A stretch of DNA of 64,000 nt from Malus domestica (GCF_042453785.1 NC_091667.1:35022001-35086000); one strand, 5' to 3'. Counted from the stretch's first letter, positions 42,949 to 56,880 are shown. Program-made: numbers and translations. Notes: generated from the sequence alone by a model not told the origin.

Positions 42949-45190
42949 CATTAAAAATGCACATTTAAGTTATACATCGAAATTAGAATCGTTAAATCCT
43001 ATTAGGTTAAATAGTTTAACGATTTTTGTTCAATTGTGTAATATTTTTTTTTCTTCAAAAATGAGACAACTGGTAGCAAGTCATAGTTATCCAATCCTTT
43101 CAGAGGTCAGGAAGACTCACAGAGTCATTTTAACATTTCCCTAACCATAGCCAAGCAGACTTGTCAACTTGGAACTTCAAACCTGAAACCTCTCAGTTTT
43201 TTTTATTTGTGTAATATTAAATACGCACTTTTGGTGTGCACTGATAAAATTCACTTGATTCTTGGGTTTATTCCATTGTGGCTTGTATCTTTGGATTCCA
43301 CCAACCATTGTCGGTAGAAAATAAAACGACCTCATCTGACCTTTTTGAAATTAATTTCATTCTTAATTGAGCTTAATTAATTTTTCTTAAGAAAATGACA
43401 TGACATAAAATGGTAAACCAATCAACCAAAACGTATACATGCATGAGTATTAATTAGCATTTGATTTAGGTGTAGATGTCAAATTCAGCTCACAGACACA
43501 AGACGCCGAATTGTGTGTTTCTGACCAACTACCTTCATTGTAATGAGAAAACTTGCATGAAATAAGAACGTCAGTTTTTTTTTTCTTTATTTTTTATTAA
43601 TATTTTTAATTTATTATTATTAAAGAAAGAATGAAGATTTGAAACTATTACAATAAGTTAGGAGAATGAGGAGTTTCGAACCCGAGATGAACAAATAGAA
43701 ATCCAACATCATATACATTAAGATATTGGATCAGACTATTATTATTAAGAATGTCAGCTGTATGATAGTGCCCCAAACTATTCATGTGATTATATTGTAA
43801 ACTTACTGTTAGAAAGATCATCTTTTGAGACTATATATAGTACAACCATGTTGCGTTGTGACACCATTATTGCAATGGTGCATCTATATTGCAACTCTAT
43901 TTTTAATGACCTAAAAAGGAAATCCAACCTTTAACCGTCAAATATGATCTAAAAAGATGATATCTACAACATCACTCTTGTAAATATATGTGTAATATAT
44001 TATATAGTTTGTCATGGAAAAAAAAAAAAAACTCGATTGGTCTTTTAAAGTTGGTTGTTCATGGTTTGTTGCTAACTTGCAATTATCTAGAGAAAAAAAA
44101 AGTACGAGTAGATTATTTTGTACTGTCATCTAAATACAACAATTACCTAAATAAACACTGGTATGAATTATAATTAGTTCCCTAATCGAGTTTATGAATA
44201 CCAACGGGTCCCGTGTTTTGGATCCTTGATTGTGTTAGCAGCTTAATTTGGAGAAATAATGGTCGTATTCATGGTGTTTATCTTGTTGCCTTCTTATTAC
44301 CAATACAGTTAAGCAAACCATATACTAATGCCTAAATGGGAAGCCTGAAAGTAAGTAAAAAGTGTTCTTATCCAGACACAAAACAATTTAATATATAAAG
44401 TATATATACCAACTATTTTCTTATTACGTTGTACTTGTCTCACTTAACTAGAAAAAGTCTCAAATTGGACTTTTATAAATATTCGTGATTAGTATTTCTA
44501 AAGTTTCTAAATGTTGCTAGCTTCGTTGCCACCACGTCGTAGCTTTTTTGTAAATCATATCTTCTTCTGAAGGATAAATATTATTGATTTGATTTCTTGT
44601 TTACTGAATTTAGGCCAGCATACTGGTTGTGTTTGTTGGAGAAAGTTAGAGATGTTTAGAGCAAAATCCATATCCATGCATGCAGCACACACTTGTCAGA
44701 TTCTAAATTCCAAGGATCATAAGACTAGTAGTGTTGCCAGGAACCATCTGTGCAAGAGTGATGCTAAGAGATCAAATTTTTAGATCATTATTTGTAAATC
44801 ACATGGTGTGGCTATTGGTAGTTTAATTTCTTCTTGTAATTATTAAAAATGAGCTCAATCATCAATCGTCACATCATGTAGTCTTTAAAATATGGTCTAA
44901 AAGTTTGGGTATATTTTTACTTACTACTCTCAGGTGGTGGTAATGTTCAACATTTTATCATTGGATGAGTTCAAATTTTGATATTTGTGTTTATCAACTA
45001 TATAGATTTCGAAATTTAAACTCATTTAACGATGATAAACATGATGGTGAGTATCGTCATCACTTGAGGGTGCGGTGAACAAAATTATTTTCCAAAAATT
45101 TGGTATCTCTTGCATTTTTCTTTGTGCATTGTAGCTAGCTAGAGTACTACATCATCTTCTAGAGGACACCTACCAAACATGCAACAAATT
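42949..45190. other. Intergenic, no gene recognised
   Basis: AT-rich DNA. Near 43670-43690 a TTTCGAACCCGAGAT motif resembles a B box in a degenerate retroposon. Short open frames have no recognisable motif. Confidence 0.5.
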
Positions 45191-45387
45191 GAATGAGGAT
45201 CCTGAGAATCTTCAAATCGTATCCGTTCATCGTACATCATGTGATCAAAAATTATTTTAAACATTTTTATTTAAAATTAAATATGAATAGTATCTGACAA
45301 AAATTGACCGCACGATATACGATGAACGAACACAATTTAAAAATTATCAAAATCCTCACAAAGAGGATCCGGAGAGAATCCTCATTC
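45191..45387. mobile_element. MITE, family C, copy 2
   Basis: Ends GAATGAGGATCCTGAGA and GAGAATCCTCATTC. The interior has ATCCGTTCATCGTACATCATG and its inverse CGATATACGATGAACG as in copy 1, and CACAAAGAGGATCCGGAGA near the right end. No target duplication was resolved. Confidence 0.75.
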
Positions 45388-45849
45388 ATAGAGAATTATA
45401 TCCATGCACTATTTTTTTAGCAACGCAAGGAATCATTTCTATATATTCACTTTGGAGTACTGCTATAATATATTTTGGCAATATAATTTCTTTAACGGAA
45501 ATCCAAAAACTTAAAAATAAAAAAAAAATAAGGAAAGAGAATTAAATCAACTAACTTCGCCCCCTTTTTCCTAATTGATCTGATCATAATTTTTTAAGTA
45601 TTTAATTATAATCTTTACTTTGTGTAAGTAAATATGACCTTGATTGTTTAATAACATAGTGTATGAAATATTTTGTAAGAAATTAAAGATTACACTATTC
45701 CTATATATAGCGGCTCACCCCAATAATTAAAGAAGGTGGCCAATAATTAAGTAAATATGACCTTGGTTATTTTATTTTTTATTTTTTATCAAAGATATTT
45801 TTTTCATTAACAGCCAAAAGGAATACAAGACTAGATCAGCGGCCAACTG

Positions 45850-46018
45850 TAGGGGAAATTTTTAATTGCGACGGGAACACAAGTGGTATACTACGTGTTT
45901 TAATAGGAGTGGTGAAAACTTTTATTTTTTAAGTTATTAACTTTTTAGCACACATATCCTACCATTTGCATAATGACACGTGGGGTACCATCTCGTGTAT
46001 CGATCAGAAAAATCTCTC
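45850..46018. mobile_element. MITE-like insertion in the LINE tail
   Basis: AGGGGAAATTTTTAATTGCG at the left and GATCAGAAAAATCTCTC at the right form weak inverted ends, with TACTACGTGTTTT and ACACGTGGGGTACC inside. It separates the LINE tail from the last coding fragment. Borders are approximate. Confidence 0.5.
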
Positions 46019-46180
46019 AAACAGTAGGACCATATAAAGAGGAAACTAAAGTACGGAGAAGCAAGGAGTTAAAGGCAGATAAAGAAGACCACCAGCCTTG
46101 CTGCGTCGCTGACCTTAAGAACCAAGCATCCACAAAAAAATAGTGTGGGCAGGAGAGGCCATCAATGGACAGGATGTGAA

Positions 46181-46757
46181 CTAGAGCGGATGGGGGTCTG
46201 GAAGCCCAAACTTTCGGACACATCCCTCTATGGATGACGACCCCCAAACCAGTTCAGATGGAGTCCTTAGACCAAGAAGCAAATCAATTAATTTTCATGA
46301 AGGAGGGATGAGGAGGTTGCCAGGGAACAGAGACATCATCAGGGGTGATCAAAGGTTGCTGGAGAGGTTTCAAGGGGTTGGCTGCATAGAACTCCTCCAT
46401 GGATGTCATGGCCCTCAAGATAGTGCAGGAAGGAGAGGGAGGAGAGTCATTAAAACAAATATGGTATCAATGGACTAGAGCGGATGGGGGTCTGGAAACC
46501 CAAACTTTTGGACACATCCTTCTGTGGATGACGACCCCCAAACCAGTTCGGATGGAGTCCTTAGATCAAGAAGCATCGCAATTAATTTTCATGAAGGAGG
46601 GAGGAGGAGGTTGCCAGGGAACAGAGACAACATCAGGGGTGATCAGAGGTTGTTAGAGAGGTTTAAAGGGGTTGGCTGCATAGAACTCCTCCATAGATGT
46701 CATGGCCCTCAAGATAGTACAGGAAAGAGAGGGAGGAGAGTCGTTAAAACAAATATG
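46181..46757 (-). repeat. 294-bp tandem duplication in the LINE
   Basis: CTAGAGCGGATGGGGGTCTG starts at 46181 and again at 46475. The copies remain similar through TTAAAACAAATATGG, with scattered substitutions and a few small indels. The unit includes the end of the LINE frame (SMEEFYAANPFKPL on the minus strand). Confidence 0.9.
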
Positions 46758-47082
46758 GCACATGGCCTTCCAAATTTCCCAGCATATGAAATCAACGGTA
46801 GAGAGAATGCGACCTTGATTAAGGGTGATACCCTCCCCTAGCGAAGCCAGAGCAACAAACCATTGGTCAAATGTGGTGATAGTCTGAATATCAATTTGAT
46901 AGTTCAAGGGAGAAGCAAACCAAACAGCCTTGGTCCAAGGGCACAATAAGATAGAATGCTCCGCAGTTTCTGTAAATTCCAAGCATAACAGGCACAGCAG
47001 GGAAGCACAAGAACGCCTTTGGGAAAGGCCGGACATTGTAGGAAGATAGTTGTTAGCAATCTGCCACATAATTTTTTTTTAA

Positions 47083-47230
47083 AGAAAACTAATGAAAAAT
47101 GTTTGAAAACTTTGAGTTTTAACGATAAGGATAAAATAAAATGTAAAATGAATAGTATCAGGTTTGACTTTTTAGTGTAAAAATGTGATTTTTCGTTAAA
47201 ATAAATAGTACTGCGGGTTTTTCGTTAAAA
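47083..47230 (-). mobile_element. MITE, family B, copy 3, inserted in the LINE
   Basis: Inverted relative to the copies at 42532 and 61421: AAACTAATGAAAAATGTTTG at the left and TGATTTTTCGTTAAAATAAA and GGTTTTTCGTTAAAA at the right. It splits the LINE frame between the LPKIKI and WQIANNYLPT segments and is followed by T-rich filler to about 47270. Confidence 0.85.
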
Positions 47231-47759
47231 TTTTTTTTTTTTTTATTTTTTTTATTTTTTTTATTTTTATCTTAGGCAAGGTGTGTAGACCCCAAATCAG
47301 CTTCCAAAAAGATGGATCAACATAATGAGACCGGTGGGCCATTTGACGGGAGATAGACCCAGCCTGATTCGGCAGACTTAGGAAAGCATAACCTGACTTA
47401 ACCGAAAAATCCCCATTGAGAGTCCAAGGCCAAATAAGACGATCAGGTGAAGAAAGATCACCCAAAGGAAATCTTTCAATAACTGAACACTCTTCAGAGG
47501 AGATAAAGGAACGAACCAGGTTAAGATTCCACGAGCTATCAGTGCGGTTGATAATGTCCTTAGCTAAGGAAGGGGCAGAACTAGTAACGGGTACCATAGG
47601 GTGGATAATCCCAGCTTGGGTAGAGGAGATCCATTTATCTTGCCAAATATTAACCAGATTACCATTCCCGACTTGCCACCAGGCACCCTGAATGATAAGG
47701 TCTCTACCGCAAATGAAACTGTATGCAAATCCTGTCATCTAATGAGGTTCGAGCCGTTG

Positions 47760-50274
47760 AAGAGAGAAGGAAATATTTGGACCATTGGTTTGTACTGTTA
47801 GGTGAACCAATGAAACTGTCATCTAATGAGGGCTGCAAGATTTAAAATAAGTAGTCCAGACCTTCGGATTCATCTAAATTGGATATAGCCAATCAAGATG
47901 TTATGCAAATGGCTCTTCTTGTTTATTTAATTTTTCGGTGGAACATATGCATCATTTAATTAATTAAATTAAAGTGGTTTTGTGCATAAGAACTCACCAA
48001 ATTAATTAATACATCGAATATCTAGCTTGGTACTGTATGCAAATCCTGGATTCTGGGAATTTTGAAATTAGCTAGCAAGAAACGACGATGGTTGATAGTG
48101 ATCCGTATTCTCACAAAGGTGGAGCACCAATTCTTTCTGTAATTGTTAATTACGAATTATTGGTCATGCAGTATGACAAATAATGAAATTTATAATTATA
48201 TAACGAAGGACTAATCAGCTTCTCCAGCAAGACATAAACTAATTATATTATTCAAGATTCAATTTTTATTTTATTTTTATCTCTTCTGTTATTCATATTA
48301 ATGGCCATTGGTGCAAAGTGCAAGGTGCAAAGCTGAGGCCTTCTCAATTTGCATTTGTATTTTCCTTGCCTCTGTACGATTTGTATCTTTATATTTAACC
48401 AATTTTTCAAGAAAAGTTACAAATGTGCACTTTAATTTTTCCATCTTTGTGTTTAATTAATTTCTTAATTGAAAAGGTTTTGGAAGAATGGCTGAATGGG
48501 ATCCACGATCCACCAATATACAAATTGCAAAGACATCAAATCAGAACGTGAATAATTGTAAAAGAAGTCTAAAAGGAGCTGGATGCAAATATTAATGGGA
48601 TGAGAATATCCATCATTAAAGAATTATAAATTTTGTTGAGAACTAGAGTGTTGTTACACATGTATAAGGTTTAATAAAATTTTGTAAGAATTTATCCAAA
48701 GGTTTGCTTCTTTTTTTTTTTTTTTTTTTTTTTGATCTTACTATTGTTAGATGGTTCTACGTATGGTGAAATTTCAACTACCTTCGTGATATCAAAGAGT
48801 GTTTGCCCATGTGTTATAAGACATTTAAAAGTGGTATTTCCAAGACGACTTGTATTAGTATTTCTTATTGAATTTTAAGAAGCTTATGGTATGGCACAAG
48901 TTCCATGAAAATAAGCTTATGACGGTTTTTGTTGCATTTCACAAAGGATAATGATGATGTTAGGAAGATCATCTATTTAAATTATATTTTATAAAATATG
49001 ATATGATTGTTGATTGGATTATCACTTAAGTATTTATTAGCGTGTTTATTTTTTATTGATGATACATTATATGATTTGTAAATTTGGTTTAAACAATTGA
49101 TCTAATCTCTTTAAAAAATATATATATATGCTTTATTTAAATAAAACAATAATTGATATTTAATGAGGTTAATTAATTAGTTAGATCAACTTGAAGTTTA
49201 TAGAAAATCACTGTGCCCTAGCGAGTTGTGGTGGGATTGTACTGCATCTGCTACATGCATCATTTTAGGAATGAAAATGATGGGAACATTTAGTCTTCAA
49301 AAGGGGTCCAATCTTCATTGGGAGTTCGAATTCCCCCCCCCCCCCAACCGCCCACTTTTTTGTATCTTCTTGAAAAAAGATAAAAGGTAGTAAACGCGGT
49401 TGACAATGTTGAGAAAGTTAGACTAGAGTATAGTAGATGCAACACGGTTTCAGTGGGTGAGACGTGACATGACAAATCAATTAAAATGAACTTTTTGACA
49501 TCTTTACGTGTTTTGTAAACTTATAAATGATGAAACTAAACTTTTGAATTGAACAGTCCGCTATATCATGACTTGAAAATTCCGTGTCTGGCGTTAGTGA
49601 AACTTTCAACGAAAATGAATGTCAACCACCATAGGGATTAGTCTCCATTCTAGTACTAGTCCTCTCTCTCTCTCACTAATCTTGTGATTCGTTATGAATT
49701 AACTTCTTCTTTTGGTATGTGTGGCCGGGTGAGATATATAGGTTCATGCTTTTTAAGTAGGAAACTGTAGTTTGTGAACTTAATTCAATAATTCTTGCTA
49801 ATGAACAAAAAAAAATGAGGAAGAACTGATCAACTTGATTCCTAATGAGTCATGACCCAAAAGGCTTGGCCCAATCTCTTGAGCCTACAAGAACTCCAAG
49901 TCTCTATTAAACCCATTCATCTTAAGCTTAATTAAATATACTAAAATTAAAATACTGCAATATTAACATAGTACATGCAAGATATTCATGAATATAGCAC
50001 ACACCTGAAAGCACATTTCCAAAAAAGCTGGAAATTACAGACATTCACACATACATACATATACATACATACATATATGTATAATATAGGCATGGGGATG
50101 GGCGGGAGTTTCACCGAAACAGACTAAAACATAACAGTGAAACTCTGTGGCTTCATTTTCTTCTACTTACGAACCTATAATTTAGCTATATATAGTAGGG
50201 TTATTAAGGCCATAACAAATACTGGCCTCAATTTTCCTAATAATATTTCTTAAAAGCTTATGTACAAAATCTAG
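47760..50274. other. Intergenic, no gene recognised
   Basis: AT-rich DNA. GTCATCTAATGAGG occurs at about 47736 and 47818, and TACTGTATGCAAATCCTG recurs near 48032, so fragments of the LINE border appear duplicated. Homopolymers: poly-T at 48710-48733, poly-C at 49334-49344. The 3' flank of the TPP gene is at the right end. Confidence 0.5.
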
Positions 50275-51351
50275 CTAATTAACTGATCTAGGTGAATTCC
50301 CAGGACCCCAAATTTGAGCAAGTGACCTGCTCGAAGAAGACGCTTTTCTCCACCTTGCAATCCGTAACAAGAAAGTTAACACCTCCGACGGATCCTGCAG
50401 GGAATAGCAAGCTTTGGTATCCTTTGGGGTTGAAGACACAATTATCGGAAACCCTAGTCCTCTACTTCGTATCACCTGCATGTATGTACAACAAGTAATT
50501 AGTATTAATCCACAAAATTAACTACAAGTATGAAAATTAATGAAACAGTTGGATCTGTTGTAGGCACCTTGAAAGCATCTTCATCAGTCCGATCATCCCC
50601 AATGTACAACGGGAGGACGTCACTGGAATTGCTGAATCCAAGAGTGTCAAGTAAATATTCTAGGGCATGACCTTTGTTCCATTCTATGGATGGCCGTACT
50701 TCCAAGACCTGAATAAATAAAGATGCACATGAAATCATGTTAACAATAAAACAATCTGTACACACGTTATAACTTATTACAAGGAAGAAATTAACTTAGA
50801 ATGTTTTTTTATATATATGACCTACCTTTTTGCCGAAGGTGAGATGAAATTCAGGATAGTTTTCAAGTACAGACTTCACCTTTGCTTCTAATATGTCATA
50901 ATCCTACGGACGCACGTATATATACATCACTTATCAAGTCAATGAAGATTAAATACAGGATTGAAATGATAGAAAAATTGGCTAAACTGAATGTTCTTAA
51001 TTACCTCATCCTGGACCTTGCGGAAATGTACAGAGAGGCAGAATCTGTTGTCCTCTACCCTAGCACCTTCTATTTTCCTGGTTATCTCCTCTAACAGTGT
51101 TCGTATCTGCAGTTCCAATTAAAACGTAGATAAATTTCTTGTGTAAAAATTAAGGCACATCTGAACTCTGTATCTCCAATTAAATGACATTTTTATTTTC
51201 TTATAATTGATAAGTACATTGAAAAGCATAAATGATATACTGTTTGCTAACCTCTTGGATTGCAGGCAGAAATCTTTTAGCAGGTTGAAAGAGAACGTCA
51301 CTCGCCTGCACCGTTAGTAGTACTACTGTGTTATTATTGACCAAGCCATAA

Positions 51352-51385
<34 letters not shown>

Positions 51386-52303
51386 TAGGGGTATGCTGCA
51401 CCAGTACAGAGAACTAGAAGAACACACACTGAGCAGTGATCACTGACATTTTTATCCATGGCTGTAGTGTGGTTCTTGCCATCGCAGGGCTTTAGTGGCC
51501 TTGGTGGGACCATTATATCCATCCCATGGCTTCCAGCATAATATACATTACTTAACTGTACAAATCCTTTTACCTGTAGAACCAAATTAAATGAGAAAAT
51601 TCTTCTATCACAGTGTTTGTTGATGAACATTTCAAATTTTCTCGAGATTATATTGATGCTTAATCATTACCTTATCTCTACTCCTTCCACTAATTACTGC
51701 TGTTGGAAAATACTTGGCAACTTCCCGCACTGCAGCACGCATCTGCCGGCATATGGAACATAGTTAATATAATTAGGATGGATTGAGTCATATGTAAAAA
51801 CGGGAACATTGTTATCAAGAAAATTAAAGACTACCTCATCAGACATGAAGGCACGGTCAGGATCATCAACAATTGGTGAAAGGGTCCCATCGTAGTCTAG
51901 GAAAACAACCATCCTCTTCCCTTTTGCTGCTTTCATCATCTGATCAAATGAGCCCAATGCAGAAGGGTGCTCAACCTAAACATATAACACCCAAAAAAGA
52001 ATCATAATATAAAAACGAACAAGGATAATCAAAGCAGTGATATATGGTAAGAATTCTCATAAGATCACCAACTAAGCCCAAATGGCTAGAACGTACCACC
52101 CAGGAATTATAAGCTAAATCTGAGGAAATTGGTCTATTAGGGGTAGAGATGTCATGCAGGTTTGAGGTGATTGATGCTAAGGAAAGATTGACACTGTTCT
52201 CGTCATTCTTTACTGCTTTCGTGATGGGTTGCACCTTTTGCTTATTGGAAGTTGATGACCTATGGAGTCCCATTGCTCGGTTCAGCTTCGCCGAGTTTGT
52301 CAT
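50275..52303 (-). CDS. Trehalose-6-phosphate phosphatase (TPP)
   Basis: It dephosphorylates trehalose 6-phosphate to trehalose, lowering the sugar signal T6P. Nine minus-strand exons join in phase: 52303-52097, 51975-51835, 51742-51671, 51573-51448, 51305-51252, 51106-51005, 50903-50826, 50708-50568, 50475-50275. The product has 373 residues, normal for plant TPPs. HAD phosphatase motifs are all present: DYDGTL (96-101, catalytic Asp96 and Asp98), VISGRSRDK (132-140), AGSHGMDI (153-160), [10 protein letters not shown] (267-276) and GDDRTDED (297-304). The poorly conserved N-terminus (about 1-68) precedes WVVEHPSAL, as in the family. ATG at 52303 was chosen; it lies just after a probable leader-intron acceptor (52311-52310). 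Intron 4 has CA and TA microsatellites at 51352-51385. The specific TPP subtype was not assigned. Confidence 0.94.
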
Positions 52304-52309
52304 GATCAC

Positions 52310-52643
52310 CTATTTTCGCACAAATTCCAAACGAAAATATGAAGAGGCTATATATATAAAAAGTGTCACACAAGTACATAAACCAAACTTTACCATTTTT
52401 AAAAAGTTTATGAGGTAGAGAAAATTAAACAATTTGAAATTACAAATAATATGAACTGAATTCCCTTGTATGGTCTGAAAAAGAGTTCTATAAGCTAAGG
52501 AAACTAAGATCCTCTTAGCTTTCCGGGGACCAGAACCTTTTAGCTTCTAACAAGACAAAATGTTTTCCTCCTTCTCTTTGCCACCGATTAGGTCAAAGTC
52601 ACTCACGTTATCCTCTCCCTCTTTTTTATTGACATATATATAA
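52310..52643 (-). promoter_or_regulatory. Likely TPP promoter, leader exon and leader intron
   Basis: On the minus strand a TATA-like TTATATATATG (52643-52633) is followed by a leader of about 210 bases, a donor ATG/GTAAAG (52393) and an acceptor GAAAATAG (ending 52310). This would give a spliced leader ending six bases before the ATG. A TTTGACC W-box-like motif and an ACGTGAGTGA motif lie just after the TATA sequence. This is inferred from sequence motifs only. Confidence 0.45.
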
Positions 52644-52659
52644 CAAGATTTGTCACAAT

Positions 52660-55600
52660 CCACGACCACTCCTGATTTATCTAATGAGATTTTCTTTATG
52701 CACTTTATTATCGAATGAATTTGTATATGAGGTTAGTAAGATCTTAAGATCTAAAAAGGATTAAAAAGAGAGAAAATATAAGATTTCGCACTCACGTTTC
52801 CACCTTTCCAAACATTTAAAAAATTTATTTAGAGTGTCATCGTCATGCTTAACTAGTTCAAAACCAATAGTTCTCATTAGAATCACTAAACAGTAGGTAT
52901 GGTCATATTTCCATACATAAAGCAAGCAACATGGATAATTAAATATGGTCAAGATTAAACATAAATCTGTGTGTATAATTTAAAAGGTTAAAGTCGGTAT
53001 CGGATAAAACATCTTTTGCTTTTCAAAGGGAGAAAGATAATGTCGTTTTCAGAAGCTAACATCTTTTCGTAGGAAAAAAGAACAACAAAACAAGAACAAG
53101 AGGGCCAGTTTAGTGTGTGAATAATTAGATTTGGTGACTCGACATTACTTTTTAAACCTAAAGGGTCTGTCTCAGGGGGAGTCACCAAACATGATGATTC
53201 AGATGACAAGGACAACACATGCATATAAAACGATTTTTGTAAGATATATGTTTGTTTTCTTTTGGCCCTACCTTAACTACTACCTAACTGATAGGTATCT
53301 ATCTAATCATAATATATATTGTTTAACTTGATCTCTTTCATAAAAATATAATAGGACACTAATTAATTAGTATGTTTTCAACCAAAACAAAAAAAAAATG
53401 GGAATACCCAGTGCAAATTAATACATGATCAAATATTTAAATTTTACGGAAAAATTGGAAGAGATTTGGCATAAAAAATTAACTTTGTTAGCCAACTGAA
53501 AATCGAATGACTAATCTTTGATTAAAGATCTAATAAAATCTAAGAACAAAACATCCCGTAGTATGCTAGAACTTTCGTGGGCGGCCTGAAAAGACAACCA
53601 AAGAGTTGAAGAATGTTTCTGAAAGCTTCATGGTTTGAAAGAGTAGGACACTTGTACGGTCGATCAGCCGATGTTTCTGAAGTACCCCACAATACACGTG
53701 AAACAACATGCATGCATGTAATAAAAATAACATTAGTGGCTAGCTAATTAAATTATTAGGAGGGTCCGGCATGATGTTTGTTTTCTTTCATCTACCTACT
53801 ACTACAGCTACAACTGAATTGACTAATACAAGATCAATCAGGGAACATAATTTCTTCATTTTTTTTAATAAAGTTCTGCAGATGACTTAACCATAAAACT
53901 ACTGGCTAGCTATGAAAACTGCTAACTCAAAATCCACTCTGATACAACTTTAAAGTGAATCGAAAGAACAAATCAAACACAGTTTTTAATTTGGAAAATA
54001 AAAAAGGTCTTTTTGAAACAATAACATAGGTTGTAACCTTGTAGGAGTGCTTCCCATCATATAAAACACTGATGAAACCATGACAGAAATCAAAGCAATG
54101 GGAAAATATTCTTAAACTTCTATGGAAACTACGTAAACAAGCCATGTTGTATACTAATTCACATATTATTATAAGGATCGCTTCGAGGACATGATTAATA
54201 AGATTACTACATAAAACAACAAATTCAAGTATTCTAAATCAAGTAAAATAGACTGAATAGTACCTCAAAGTGGTGGTGCTCTAAATATACAAAAATTTAC
54301 TCTCAAATATGCCGTGCAACACGTGTATTAAAATAGCCATAATTAACGTCTGATAATTTTATCTCTTTGGGTCAATTGACCAGTCCTCAAGTTTAAAAAA
54401 TTATCAAACAATTTTTTTCAGAAAAATAAACCTTTGAACCCTTGACTTTTCTGAACCTAAACTTCAAGTTTTGGAAATATGAGAAAAGCAATGGAGGCAA
54501 AAGAAATAAACAAATATATCTAATATATATAATAAGTAAATAGTTAAAAAAACCATAGAAAAAGTGCAAAAAAACAACTTTAACGTGTCGACTGGAGAAG
54601 TGGTGGATCGACAAGCTCTGTAAGTTTTGGCTGTGCAGAGAGGACACGTCTAAACACAGATTGGAGTAGAGAAAATGGCAGTATAAGAATTAAGAACCAC
54701 ACAGCCGAATACGACGAACTGTCCAAGTCAAAAAAGAAAGTACCACGAAGTGAAATGAAAAAAGTGTTATAAATAATAATATTATCATATGCTAATTAGA
54801 CGACAAAACCTCTGTTGTTCTGGAATAATGTTACTGTAATCAGAACACATACTAAAGTGAAAAGCTGGTCTGTTCGTAGGACTTTGTGTGTGCTTTTCGT
54901 GAAGGTCATATGATTTACGTTTCTTTGTTTTGTATTCAGGAAAAGATAGCCAATAATGGAACTTGATTATATTATAAAATTAATTAACAATAAAATTAAT
55001 AGTTTCAAGAAATTAAAAATGCAAAATATTAATTTCCCGACCTCAGTCTCTAATAATTAACAGATTAAGGACCGACCGAACATAACTTTATTGTGAAATG
55101 CGTATATCAGACCTTTCAAAGTATGTTTGAAAGAGAAAGGGAGGACTTCAAAAAAACAAAGAAAAAAAGCAAGCACTTAAGACCCCACTGAAACAAATCT
55201 TGACAAAGTTAAAAAACTAAGCATATCTTTATTTATGGTCATCGAATTGCATATATCAGACAAAACCAACGATCAATTAGGAAAAAACAAGTCTTTAAAA
55301 AGCCAAAGGAGATTTGTAAAAAATATAAATATAGTCACTTCAGTCTCCATTAACAGTGCTCAAGCACTCTTGCACATCCCGAATACTCTTGAGACCTCCT
55401 CAAATGAACAAGGTTCTAAAACTCTATAAAAAAAACTGGGCTAAAACTCTATCTTTTCCAGAATAATTTCCCCAAAAATCTTCCAAGATAACTTCCTCTA
55501 TGATGTAATAAACAGAAAATAGAAAACCATGAAACAAATTATGATTGCTCTAAATTTCCAAATGTTCTCGGATAATAGCAAATCGAATAAGCTAGCTAAC

Positions 55601-56380
55601 AAAATCAAGATACAATAATACATGCAAGCATTTGTTTATGTAAATAATCTACCAATATATATACATATATAACACAAAATAAAATGCGCATATTATACCA
55701 TATTAAAACTTAAAACAAAAGGAAAATATCATAAAGTAGTTGTGGCCATATTGCAATCAAATCTTTAGTTTTGCTTCCTAAAAACTTTTATCTAAAGACC
55801 AATTTTTCTCAACCAACACCCTAAAAAAATACCACTCTAACTCTCTAACCAAACTAAACAAAAATAAAAATTATGAACAATTTAATAATTACACGAAACA
55901 TGAATTTTGTTGTTTTTACGGCATCCTCACACCCACATAAACATAACATGTCTTATTTAAAAATTAAATAAAAAATTTATTTATTCTAACATCTTTCAAG
56001 CACGCCAGTATGGGGTACATATAGTTTGCTAGCTAGTATAAATTTAAAAAAAAATACGTGATTTATTTTCTAAATTATATCTTTTTAGCTTGAGGACCAA
56101 TCTTGGAGCACCGAAAAAATTGCTCATTTATGACCGAACGTCATAAAATTCAAGCTGTGAAAATAACTTATTTGCAAAAAGTGAGGATAAAATTACTTAC
56201 GATAAGTGTTTCCTCGATCTTATTTGCTAGAGGTCAACCTTTTTATATATGTTCTTTAGCTTCTCGTACATTTTTCAGCCATTAAATTGTGTAAATCAAA
56301 CAAAACCCCTACAGTGAAAACCCTAGCCCTTTTTAAAAAAAAAACAAAACCTTTTTTTAATCGGTGGACCAAAGACACCA
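52660..56380. other. Intergenic, no gene recognised
   Basis: Long AT-rich stretch upstream of the TPP gene. Open frames are short and lack motifs on both strands. No repeat of clear identity was found. Confidence 0.5.
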
Positions 56381-56389
56381 ACATGGACT

Positions 56390-56880
56390 TAACTGTTTTT
56401 CAGGTACGAGTCATGTCATTGGTAAAGGGCAAAAGCACTCCCAAAGGGACCCACAGTAGCAGAACAAACCAGTCGGTGGTCTTTATAATCCGGACCGTAC
56501 ACGTGGCACCACGACCGACGACGTACTCGTGTCGATACAGCGGGTCTCCCATGCAAACGGTGACCAGTTCCATACGTCAAGTGGGCCATTTGGCCCAGTC
56601 AACATGCGGGCCACATTTGAACACGTGTGCGCTGGATTAAGAAAAAGTAAAAAGAGTTCCTAGCCGCAGAGAACGAAGACGAAGAAGAGTGGCGCGTGAG
56701 CATCACGTTCATCACCTACGGCGCCCACGTGAGTTCAAGACGGCGACGGAAACTCACCTGCTTGTGGGTCGCGTTTGAAAACAGCGAATTGATTAGGAGG
56801 TCAAACGAAACAACCACCACCAACCGCTTTCTCGTTTCGGCCGCTGAGTTTTCCACTAATAAAAACCGTAAAACCGAATA
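56390..56880. promoter_or_regulatory. GC-rich island with ACGTG boxes
   Basis: Much richer in G, C and CpG than its surroundings. It contains TACACGTGGCACC (about 56499), GAACACGTGTGCGC (about 56619) and CGCCCACGTGAGTTC (about 56723), all ABRE or G-box-like, and several CGACGACG-type runs. The frames across it show no recognisable domain. It could be a promoter or first exon of an unrecognised transcript. Confidence 0.4.

Larger units (their letters stand above)
45771..47757 (-). mobile_element. Decayed LINE (L1-type) 3' portion with nested insertions
   Basis: Minus-strand frames show the C-terminal part of a plant LINE ORF2. 47738-47270 encodes the segment after reverse transcriptase (VGNGNLVNIWQDKW, LNGDFSVKSGYAF, WKLIWGLHTLPKIKI). 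47069-46653 continues the zinc-binding reverse-transcriptase-associated domain (WQIANNYLPT, EHSILLCPWTKAVWF). A further fragment lies at 46247-46017. A T/A-rich stretch at 45771-45835, with TTCATTAACAGCCAAAAGG, is the inverse of a LINE 3' end and poly-A tail. The body is broken by a family B MITE (47083-47230), another MITE-like insertion (about 45850-46018) and a tandem duplication (46181-46757). The 5' part with reverse transcriptase proper is missing. Confidence 0.82.

Noticed and set aside
43595..43745. TTTCGAACCCGAGAT as a tRNA gene or SINE
   Set aside because: No A box, cloverleaf or tail could be found; too degenerate to call.
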